This document shows, piece after piece, positions 56,658 through 64,000 of a stretch of DNA of 64,000 nucleotides. The notes under the pieces were generated by a model. The model had not been told where the DNA came from and searched no databases. It saw nothing but the letters and a program-made list of their open reading frames with translations. Source of the stretch: Marivivens sp. (lineage in GTDB: Bacteria > Pseudomonadota > Alphaproteobacteria > Rhodobacterales > Rhodobacteraceae). Each line of letters opens with the position of its first letter. Position 1 is the stretch's first letter. A program made the translations under genes and the position numbers. The stretch spans positions 17,937-81,936 of the forward strand of contig JAURFB010000001.1 of NCBI GenBank assembly GCA_030827165.1, read 5' to 3'.

Positions 56658-57841
56658 TGCTCGAGCATCTCAAACCCCAGCCTGCCGACAAGATTCTGAT
56701 GCTCATGCAGTCTTTCCGCGAAGACCCGCGGACCGACAAGATCGACCTCGGGGTGGGTGTCTACAAGGATCCGACCGGCCTGACGCCCGTCATGCGTGCG
56801 GTGAAGGCCGCCGAAAAGAAGATCTGGGAAAGCCAGAACACCAAGGCCTATGTCGGCCTTGCGGGCGATCCGGCCTTTCTTGACGCGATGATCGGTCTTG
56901 TCCTCGATGGCGCGGTCGCGCGCGAGCGGATCGGCGCAGTCGCCACCCCCGGCGGCACCGGCGCGATCCGGCAGGCGCTTGAGCTCATCCGCCTTGCCTC
57001 GCCCGAGGCCACCGTCTGGTTGTCGAACCCGACATGGCCCAACCATCCCTCGGTCATCAAATACCTTGGTATGAAGATGGCCGAGTATCGCTATTTCGAC
57101 GAGGCAACCTGCGGCGTCGATTTCGCAGGGATGATGGCCGATCTTCAGGGCCTCAGGGCGGGCGATGTGGTTCTTTTGCACGGCTGCTGCCACAACCCGA
57201 CCGGCGCCAATCTCGATGCAGCGCAGTGGGACGAGGTGATTGCTCTTCTCAAGGCCAAAGGCGCTGTGCCGATGGTCGACATCGCCTATCAAGGCTTTGG
57301 CGATGGCCTTTCGGCCGATGCCGCAGCGACCCGCATGGTGGCCGCCGGTATGGACGAGGTTCTGATCGCGGCCTCCTGCTCGAAGAACTTCGGCATCTAC
57401 CGCGAGCGCACCGGCATCCTGATGGCCGTCGCCCGCGATGAGGCGCAGGCCAAGCTGGCGCAGGCCAACCTCGCCTTCCTCAACCGGCAAAACTATTCCT
57501 TCCCGCCCGACCACGGCGCGCGGGTCGTCTCGACGATCCTTGGCGATCCGGTGCTTCGGGCCGATTGGGAGGCCGAGCTTGAAGAGATCCGGGGCACGAT
57601 GCTCGGCCTTCGGACCCAGCTTGCTGACGAACTGCGCCGCCAGTCGAACACGGACCGCTTCGATTTCATCGCCCATCACCGCGGAATGTTCAGCCGCATC
57701 GGCACCACGCCCGAGAAGGTGGAAAAGATGCGCGCCGACAGCGGCATCTACATGGTCTCCGACAGCCGGATGAACATCGCCGGCCTCAACTCGGACACTA
57801 TTCCGATCATTGCAAAAGCGATCATCGACGCCGGCGTCTGA
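56657..57841 (+). CDS. Aromatic/aspartate amino acid aminotransferase
   Basis: DKIDLGVGVYKDPTGLTPVMRAVKAAE, HGCCHNPTGANLD, IAASCSKNFGIYRERTGIL. Confidence 0.94.
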   Translation: MLEHLKPQPADKILMLMQSFREDPRTDKIDLGVGVYKDPTGLTPVMRAVKAAEKKIWESQNTKAYVGLAGDPAFLDAMIGLVLDGAVARERIGAVATPGGTGAIRQALELIRLASPEATVWLSNPTWPNHPSVIKYLGMKMAEYRYFDEATCGVDFAGMMADLQGLRAGDVVLLHGCCHNPTGANLDAAQWDEVIALLKAKGAVPMVDIAYQGFGDGLSADAAATRMVAAGMDEVLIAASCSKNFGIYRERTGILMAVARDEAQAKLAQANLAFLNRQNYSFPPDHGARVVSTILGDPVLRADWEAELEEIRGTMLGLRTQLADELRRQSNTDRFDFIAHHRGMFSRIGTTPEKVEKMRADSGIYMVSDSRMNIAGLNSDTIPIIAKAIIDAGV

Positions 57842-57846
57842 GCCAC

Positions 57847-57872
57847 AAAAAAGGGGCGCGTTTCCGCGCCCC
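57847..57872 (-). terminator. Rho-independent terminator downstream of amtB
   Basis: GGGGCGCG-TTTC-CGCGCCCC with A6 on the 5' side of the + strand (U-run for minus-strand transcripts). Confidence 0.85.
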
Positions 57873-57907
57873 AGGTTCGCCTTGTCCTCAGGGAAGGGTC
57901 TTTGGAC

Positions 57908-59224
57908 TTAGCTATGGTAGGCCTGCTCGCCGTGCGAGCTAAGGTCGAGACCACGGCGTTCGTCGTCGCCTTCAACACGCAGGCCGGTGATGGCCTTGGT
58001 GATGTAGAGAAGGACAGCCGAGGCCACGCCGCACCAGACGATGGTGATGGCGACCGCTTCGATCTGGATCCAGGTCTGCGAGGCGATCGAATAATCGTCG
58101 CCACCGACGCCACCGAGGCCGGGTGCAGTAAAGATGCCGGTCCCGACGGCGCCGATGATGCCGCCGATGCCGTGGATGCCAAAGACATCGAGGCTGTCGT
58201 CATAGCCGAACCGGTTCTTGACGACAGCCACGAAGAAGTAGCAAGCCGTCGACGCAAGGCCGCCGAGGACGATCGCGCCGACCGGGCCGATCGAGCCCGC
58301 CGCCGGAGTGACAGCGACGAGGCCAGCGACGAGGCCGGAAGCAGCGCCCAGCATCGAGGCTTTGCCACGCATGATTGCTTCCACTGCCGCCCAGGCGAGG
58401 ATTGCGCCAGCGGTCGCCGTGAAGGTGTTGATCATGGCGAGGGCAGCGCCGCCGTTGGCTTCGAGGTTGGAGCCAGCGTTAAAGCCGAACCAGCCAACCC
58501 AGAGGATACCTGCGCCGACGAGCGTCAGGGTCATCGAGTGGGGGGCCATCATGTCTTTGCCGAGGCCAAGGCGCGGACCGACGATGATCGAGGCGACGAG
58601 CGCGGCGATGCCGGCGTTGATGTGCACAACCGTGCCGCCCGCGAAATCAAGCGCGCCCATGTTGAAGATCAGGCCGTTGGCATCCCAGACCATGTGGGCA
58701 ACCGGGAAATAGACAACCGTGACCCACATCGCGGTGAAGAGAAGCACCGCCGAGAATTTGATGCGCTCGGCGAAGGCGCCGACGATCAGGGCAGGCGTGA
58801 TCGCCGCAAAGGTCATCTGGAAGGCGATGAACACGAACTCGGGAATCACATAATCGTCCGAAAAGGTCGCTGCCATGCTGTCGGCGGTAACGCCGGCAAG
58901 GAAGAGCTTGGCCGTGCCGCCCCAAAACGGGCCTTCTCCGCCACCGAAGGCGAAGGAGTAGCCGTAGACCACCCAGATCACCATGACCATCGCGGTGATC
59001 ATCGTGACCTGCATGAGAACCGAAAGCATATTCTTCGACCGCACAAGGCCGCCGTAGAACAGCGCAAGGCCCGGCAGGATCATGAAAAGCACCAGAATGG
59101 TCGAGACGAGCATCCAGCTCACGTCGCCCTTGTCCATCACCGGCCCCGCCTCCTGCGCCATGGCCGGGGCCGCCATCAGGGCGGCAAGTCCGGCCGCGCC
59201 GGAAATTTTCAACGTGTTCAGCAT
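57908..59224 (-). CDS. amtB: Ammonium transporter
   Basis: GDVSWMLVSTILVLFMILPGLALFYGGLVRSKNMLSVLMQ, FAGGTVVHINAGIAALVA. Confidence 0.97.
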   Translation of the reverse strand: MLNTLKISGAAGLAALMAAPAMAQEAGPVMDKGDVSWMLVSTILVLFMILPGLALFYGGLVRSKNMLSVLMQVTMITAMVMVIWVVYGYSFAFGGGEGPFWGGTAKLFLAGVTADSMAATFSDDYVIPEFVFIAFQMTFAAITPALIVGAFAERIKFSAVLLFTAMWVTVVYFPVAHMVWDANGLIFNMGALDFAGGTVVHINAGIAALVASIIVGPRLGLGKDMMAPHSMTLTLVGAGILWVGWFGFNAGSNLEANGGAALAMINTFTATAGAILAWAAVEAIMRGKASMLGAASGLVAGLVAVTPAAGSIGPVGAIVLGGLASTACYFFVAVVKNRFGYDDSLDVFGIHGIGGIIGAVGTGIFTAPGLGGVGGDDYSIASQTWIQIEAVAITIVWCGVASAVLLYITKAITGLRVEGDDERRGLDLSSHGEQAYHS

Positions 59225-59247
59225 TTTCCCATTTCCCTCTCGCGCGC

Positions 59248-59586
59248 TCACAGCGCGTCCTCGTTGGTTTCGCCGGTCCGGACCCGCAGGGCGGATTCGA
59301 GATCGAGAACAAAGATCTTGCCGTCGCCGATCTTGTCGGTCTTGGCGGTCTTGGCGATCACCGCGACAACCTCGTCGGCAAGGCTGTCGGGCACTGCAAT
59401 CTCGAGTTTCACTTTCGGCACGAAGTTCACGGCATATTCGGCGCCGCGATAGATTTCGGTGTGGCCCGATTGAGAGCCGAAACCTTTGATTTCCGTCACC
59501 ATCATGCCGCGCACGCCCGTGGCGGTAACAGCTTCGCGCACCTCCTCAAGCTTGAACGGTTTGATTGTCGCAATGATGAGTTTCAC
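59248..59586 (-). CDS. glnK: P-II family nitrogen regulator GlnK
   Basis: MKLIIATIKPFKLEEVREAVTATGVRGMMVTEIKGFGSQSGHTEIYRGAEYAVNFVPKVKLEI. Confidence 0.97.
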   Translation of the reverse strand: MKLIIATIKPFKLEEVREAVTATGVRGMMVTEIKGFGSQSGHTEIYRGAEYAVNFVPKVKLEIAVPDSLADEVVAVIAKTAKTDKIGDGKIFVLDLESALRVRTGETNEDAL

Positions 59587-59861
59587 GCTTTTCCCCTTGT
59601 CCGTGGTCGGTTCTACGGCCGGAGCAGTTGGCCGTTCGCAGGACCATGAGGGCGGGGGAATGGGGAAGTCTCAAGAAAATGCTGCGCTTGCAAACTACCC
59701 AAGACGTCAAAGATTGCACATTTTTTGCACTTGGCGGTCGAGATGCCTAAATATCAGGCTGATCAAAAAGGTGCCTGGACCGACTCATCCCGCTCAACAT
59801 TCCGTGCAGATGGGTTTATGGTCCGGCCAAACAACAAACCGATGACGGGCACAGACAGGCA

Positions 59862-62009
59862 ATGCGTGGTTCAGGCAGGAAGAAACCGCCTCTGGTGGCG
59901 GACAAGCGCTATGCCGAGCCGGCGTCAAAGCCCAAGCCCAAGGCCAATTCGCGCAAACCCAAGACCAAGTCGAAAAGGCCCGTCCGTCGCGGAGCTTTGA
60001 GTTGGCTGGCGACACTGGTTCGCGGCACATTGCGTTGGATCGTCCGCCTCTTCTGGGGCATCGGCTGGCGCGTCGGACTCATTTCGGGCCTTCTGGTTGG
60101 CGCTGCCGCAGTCTACATCGCCGCGATCCTGCCGCCTGCAACCGATCTGGTCGACGGCCGCGCCCGAGGCTCCGTAACCATGCTCGACCGAAATGAAGAG
60201 GTTTTCGCCTGGCGCGGAGATCAGTTCGGCGGTGTCATCACCGCCGATCTTGTCGCGCCGCATCTCAAGAACGCGGTGATTGCGACGGAGGACAAGCGCT
60301 TTTACAGCCATTTCGGCATCAGCCCCCGCGGCGTGGCGGGCGCGGTCCGTATCAACCTTTCGGAAGGGCGCGGGCCGCTCTCGGGCAACGGCGGGTCAAC
60401 CATCACCCAGCAGACCGCAAAACTCCTCTGCCTGGGCAAGCCTTTCGATCCCGAGATCTGGAAAGACGAAGCCGCCTACGAGGCCGACTGCCGCCGCACG
60501 ACGCTCTGGCGCAAGGTTCAGGAGGCGATCTATGCGATGGGCATGGAGATCGCCTATACCAAGGACGAAATCCTCACCCTCTATCTCAATCGGGCCTACC
60601 TTGGCGCTGGCACCCGCGGCTTCGAGGCCGCCGCCCAGCGCTATTTCGGCATTTCCGCCGCCTCGGTAAACCCAAGCCAGGCTGCGATCCTTGCTGGCCT
60701 TCTCAAGGCGCCCTCGACCTACGCCCCGACCGCAAATCTCCAGCGCTCGTGGGATCGCGCGAACGTGGTGATAGGGCTGATGGAAGATCAGGGTTACCTG
60801 ACCCCGCTTGAGGCTACGCTGGCGAGGGCGGCTCCTGCCGAACTGTCGGCCGCGGCCGAGCAGCGCGCGGGCGGCTATTTTGCCGATTGGTTGATGGACA
60901 TCACCCCCAACTATTTTGCCCGCACCACGACCGAGGACGTGATCTACCGCACCACCCTCGATCCGCGCATCCAATCGGCGGCGGAAGAGGCGTTGGCCTA
61001 TGTTTTTGACGAGAAGGTCAAGGAAGGATCGGAGGCACAGGCGGCGATTGTCATGATGTCCGCCGATGGGGCGGTGCGGGCGATGGTGGGCGGACGCAAC
61101 ACCAATGTCGCCGGCGCCTTCAATCGCGCTACGCAAGCGTCACGGCAAACTGGCTCGCTCTTCAAACCGTTCATCTACGCAACTGCCCTCGAGCTTGGCC
61201 ACTCGCCGTTCGAGCTGGTCGATGACAGCCCCCTGTGCATGACCATCCCCGGCTCGGGCGAATGGTGCCCCAAGAACTATGACGGCGAGTTCAAGGGCGA
61301 AATCCCCTTCGTTCAGGCCCTCCGCGAGAGCCGCAATATCCCGGCGATCAAAGTCTCCGAGATGGTGGGACGCGACAACGTGCGCTCGGTGGCAAGCGGC
61401 TTTGGTGTTGCCAGCGATCTGGCCGATGGCCCGGCGCTGGCGCTCGGCGTCTCTGAATCGACCCTGGTCGACATGGTGGGCGCCTATGCGGGTATCCTCA
61501 ACGGCGGCTCGGCGGTTGCGCCCTATGGCCTTGTCGAGCTGCGCCTACAGGGCGACGAGATTCCGCTGATGGGCATGGGCGGCGGAATCGGCGAACGCGT
61601 GGTTCAGGAAACCGCGGCGCGGCAGTTGACCTGGATGATGACGCAGGTGGTCGAACAAGGCACCGGCATGCGCGCCCGCATCCCCGGATGGCAGATCGCC
61701 GGAAAATCCGGCACGACGCAGGCCTCGCGCGATGCATGGTTCATCGGCTTTACCGGCGACTATGTCACCGGCGTCTGGATGGGCTATGACAACAACACAC
61801 CGCTTTCGGGCGTCACCGGCGGCGGCCTTCCGGCCGAAATCTGGCACGAGACGATGGTGCGGGTCTTGGATGGGCTGACACCGGTTCCCTTGCCGATGGA
61901 CGAACCAGTTGAAACCGGGCCAATCCTCTTCGGTCCGCAACCGGGCGAAGCAACGGGTGGCAATTTCTTGATCGACCTTCTGAACTCGATCCTCGGCGGC
62001 GGGAACTAG
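59862..62009 (+). CDS. Class A penicillin-binding protein (PBP1A family)
   Basis: ATEDKRFYSHFGISPRGVAGAVRINL, GGSTITQQTAKLL, TGSLFKPFIY, SRNIPAIK, GKSGTTQASRDAWFIGFT. Confidence 0.95.
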   Translation: MRGSGRKKPPLVADKRYAEPASKPKPKANSRKPKTKSKRPVRRGALSWLATLVRGTLRWIVRLFWGIGWRVGLISGLLVGAAAVYIAAILPPATDLVDGRARGSVTMLDRNEEVFAWRGDQFGGVITADLVAPHLKNAVIATEDKRFYSHFGISPRGVAGAVRINLSEGRGPLSGNGGSTITQQTAKLLCLGKPFDPEIWKDEAAYEADCRRTTLWRKVQEAIYAMGMEIAYTKDEILTLYLNRAYLGAGTRGFEAAAQRYFGISAASVNPSQAAILAGLLKAPSTYAPTANLQRSWDRANVVIGLMEDQGYLTPLEATLARAAPAELSAAAEQRAGGYFADWLMDITPNYFARTTTEDVIYRTTLDPRIQSAAEEALAYVFDEKVKEGSEAQAAIVMMSADGAVRAMVGGRNTNVAGAFNRATQASRQTGSLFKPFIYATALELGHSPFELVDDSPLCMTIPGSGEWCPKNYDGEFKGEIPFVQALRESRNIPAIKVSEMVGRDNVRSVASGFGVASDLADGPALALGVSESTLVDMVGAYAGILNGGSAVAPYGLVELRLQGDEIPLMGMGGGIGERVVQETAARQLTWMMTQVVEQGTGMRARIPGWQIAGKSGTTQASRDAWFIGFTGDYVTGVWMGYDNNTPLSGVTGGGLPAEIWHETMVRVLDGLTPVPLPMDEPVETGPILFGPQPGEATGGNFLIDLLNSILGGGN

Positions 62010-62012
62010 CGT

Positions 62013-62378
62013 CTATTCGACGGGATCGGGACATCGGGAATAGCGGAAGACATAGCCGTTCCATATGACGAATATGCTCTGGTCGCCCGGGCCATCCATA
62101 ACCATCGCCCGTTCCGACCAGACATCGCCGCCGCCGGAACATTCCATCGTGTAGAGCGTGGCGTCCATGTCGACGACATTCACCGGCCGCGCCATAAGAC
62201 ATTGCATTCCAACGCCATAGAAGATGCCGTCATCGATCTTGATCGACGCGCCATCGACACCGACCAGGCCGCATTCCGCATTCGCCGCCTGCCGATAGGT
62301 CCCGTCATAAGGTGTCGCCCCAGCCATCAGGGGCAGGGCCGCAAGCAAAAAGGCCGAAGCCTTCAGAACACAGGTCAT
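62013..62378 (-). CDS. Small secreted hypothetical protein
   Basis: Signal peptide MTCVLKASAFLLAALPLMAGA; four Cys in the mature part; TGA/ATG overlap with the upstream mlaC-like gene. Confidence 0.75.
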   Translation of the reverse strand: MTCVLKASAFLLAALPLMAGATPYDGTYRQAANAECGLVGVDGASIKIDDGIFYGVGMQCLMARPVNVVDMDATLYTMECSGGGDVWSERAMVMDGPGDQSIFVIWNGYVFRYSRCPDPVE

Positions 62379-62965
62379 AGCGCGCGAAGGTCGGTGATCA
62401 GGCGGTCAAGGTCGCCGCGTCGCTGGTCGAGCATCGCGCCGATCTCGGTTCGCTCCGACAAGAGCATATCGATCCCTTCAATGATGATATTGAAGAAGAG
62501 CGCCTTGCCCGAGGCATCAGACACATGAAAATCGACGCGGAACGGCGCCTGACCGCGCAGGTTGGCCATCGTTTCCACCTGAACGCCGCGGGGGATCGCC
62601 GACTCTCCCTCAACATCGATACGGCCGCCAATAAACTCGCGGAAGCGGCGGCCGTATTTGGCCGAGATATAGGTGCGGAACGCAGCTGTGAATGCCTTGA
62701 TCTGCGCCGCAGAGGCGCTGCGGGCATCGGCGCCAAGCGCATAGCGGGCCATGATCGGCACATCGGCATAGCGATCGAAGATGCCTTCGAAATCCTTGAT
62801 CATCTCGGCTTCGGATTTGCCGCTGGCGATCACCGTGTTGATGTCGGCCACCAGAAGATCGACGAGGCGGCGCGCGTCCGCACCGCTCACGGCCCAAGCC
62901 ATGCCCGGAAAGCTGGCGGCGGCGGTCAAGATCAGAAACGATCTGCGGCGGATCGCGGCGGTCAT
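62375..62965 (-). CDS. mlaC: MlaC/Ttg2D-like phospholipid-binding protein
   Basis: FDRYADVPIMARYALGADARSASAAQIKAFTAAFRTYISAKYGRRFREFIG. Confidence 0.9.
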   Translation of the reverse strand: MTAAIRRRSFLILTAAASFPGMAWAVSGADARRLVDLLVADINTVIASGKSEAEMIKDFEGIFDRYADVPIMARYALGADARSASAAQIKAFTAAFRTYISAKYGRRFREFIGGRIDVEGESAIPRGVQVETMANLRGQAPFRVDFHVSDASGKALFFNIIIEGIDMLLSERTEIGAMLDQRRGDLDRLITDLRAL

Positions 62966-63748
62966 CTAGAAGTCCTCGTAGGGGTCGATAAAGTCGGCAT
63001 AGGGATCAGCGTAGGGATCAACTCCGCCCTCCATATAGGCGCTGTCAACCGGCACTCCAAGATCGAAGCGGCGGCTTTGCAGATACAGAAGGCGCGCCTG
63101 CGCATAGGGATCGGCGCTTTCATAAAGCAGCGAGTCCACTGTCGCGCCAAAGCGCCCGCGGCTGATAACCTTCTTGCCGACAAAGGCGTAGGGCTGAAAC
63201 TCCTGCGCTTCGGGCGGGACAAGGAACTGCAAGGGATCGAAGGCGAAATCGACGATGAGGCCGAAAGTATCACGCTCGGTCGAGGGGCCAAGGAACGGCA
63301 GAACGACATAAGCACCTTCCGGAACACCCCAGACGGCAAGCGTCTGGCCAAAATCCGTGGACTTTTCATAGAGGCCGGCCTCGTCCGCAGGATCGAAAAG
63401 ACCGCCAACCCCGATCGTCGTGTTCACGACAAAGCGGAACGTATTGGAAATCGCGCTCTCCAGATCGCCCTGCAAGAGCCCGTTCACCACCATGCCTGGC
63501 AGGGCAAGGTTATCCGCAAAATCAACCACACGGTCGGTCAGAACGTCGGGCAGCGCTTCGGTCACTTCAGAGGCGGGCCGCAAGAGGGCCTTGTCGAGGC
63601 CGGTGTTGAAATCGTGAACCTGTCGGTTCGCCTGCTCGTATGGATCATTGATCAGTTTGCCATCCGGCGCGGCGGCGCACCCGGCCAGCGCGGCTGCCAG
63701 AAACAGGAGAGGGAGAACTGGGCTTTTCTTTTTCATCGTTTTTGCCAA
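62966..63748 (-). CDS. mlaA: MlaA (VacJ) family lipoprotein
   Basis: Lipobox-like ALAGCAAAP; DPYEQANRQVHDFNTGLDKALLRP, VVNTTIGVGGLFDPADEAGL, DFGQTLAVWGVPEGAYVVLPFLGPSTERD. Confidence 0.95.
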   Translation of the reverse strand: MAKTMKKKSPVLPLLFLAAALAGCAAAPDGKLINDPYEQANRQVHDFNTGLDKALLRPASEVTEALPDVLTDRVVDFADNLALPGMVVNGLLQGDLESAISNTFRFVVNTTIGVGGLFDPADEAGLYEKSTDFGQTLAVWGVPEGAYVVLPFLGPSTERDTFGLIVDFAFDPLQFLVPPEAQEFQPYAFVGKKVISRGRFGATVDSLLYESADPYAQARLLYLQSRRFDLGVPVDSAYMEGGVDPYADPYADFIDPYEDF

Positions 63749-63975
63749 TCACTGCTCAGTTGGCACCTTTACCGGTCACATAGCCCCTTGGCCGGCAAAA
63801 GTCACAAGGTAACACAAGAGGATTTCCCCAGCCTGGCGCACCGGATACATCCCGCGCCTCAAGAGTTGCACGCTACAAGGATCACCACAACGGCGGACTG
63901 CTCAAGATTTGCGACAAGACGGTTCCATCGCCCGTGCCGCCGGACTAGCTTTGGGAAAATCAATGGAGACCCGAG

Positions 63976-64000
63976 ATGACCGGACGTATCGAATCGCGCC
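63976..64000 (+). CDS. Start of a CDS cut by the window end (MTGRIESR...; possibly RidA family)
   Basis: ATG preceded by GGAGACCCGAG; only 8 codons visible. Confidence 0.35.

Noticed and set aside
57902-59452. 516-aa + ORF opposite amtB/glnK, rich in D/E/H/R
   Set aside because: Antisense shadow ORF; AmtB and GlnK are certain on the minus strand.
1-64000. CRISPR array, prophage, IS elements, tRNA/rRNA genes
   Set aside because: No regularly spaced repeats, transposase or phage motifs, or recognisable tRNA/rRNA sequences seen on reading; a tRNAscan/Infernal run would be needed to exclude small RNAs fully.

Overview
This 64 kb window comes from a GC-rich alphaproteobacterial chromosome, most like Rhodobacteraceae judging by gene content and order. 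It is densely coding. I recognised no rRNA, tRNA, CRISPR array, transposase or prophage. Main blocks: (1) a conserved minus-strand block recO-DUF1491-era-rnc-lepB-acpS-pdxJ-DUF2062-rsh-rpoZ-folK, with a thermonuclease gene on the opposite strand between rnc and era; (2) ispH, a methyltransferase, rnhA, fmt and two peptide deformylase genes; (3) a large cobalamin region (about 19.4-42 kb) with cobM, cbiG-cobJ fusion, cobI, cobL, cobH, cbiX, two DUF1636 genes, cobC, cbiB, a cobalamin riboswitch, cbtB, cbtA, cobW, cobN and cobO, interrupted by a lytic transglycosylase gene and smc; (4) mixed metabolic genes including mnmD with a divergent FAD oxidoreductase, dapA, smpB, two tandem sulfotransferases, sseA, glnK-amtB, a class A PBP and mlaA/mlaC. 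The strongest second-look items are three likely pseudoenzymes or pseudo-domains, two of them next to an intact paralog: a DUF805-fused LepB lacking the catalytic Ser and Lys; a peptide deformylase with EGCLS to EASPN and HExDH to HQIDH changes; and a single-domain receiver whose phosphoacceptor Asp is Asn. The receiver lies downstream of a CtrA-like box and near DnaA-box-like sites. Other notable items are a dispersed hairpin repeat, one copy of which encodes the C-terminus of CbiG-CobJ, an apparent amber truncation in one sulfotransferase, and a candidate cobalt-handling gene set (CbtBA, two DUF1636 proteins, His-rich CobW and CbiX, CobN). All family assignments come from reading motifs and were not confirmed by database search.
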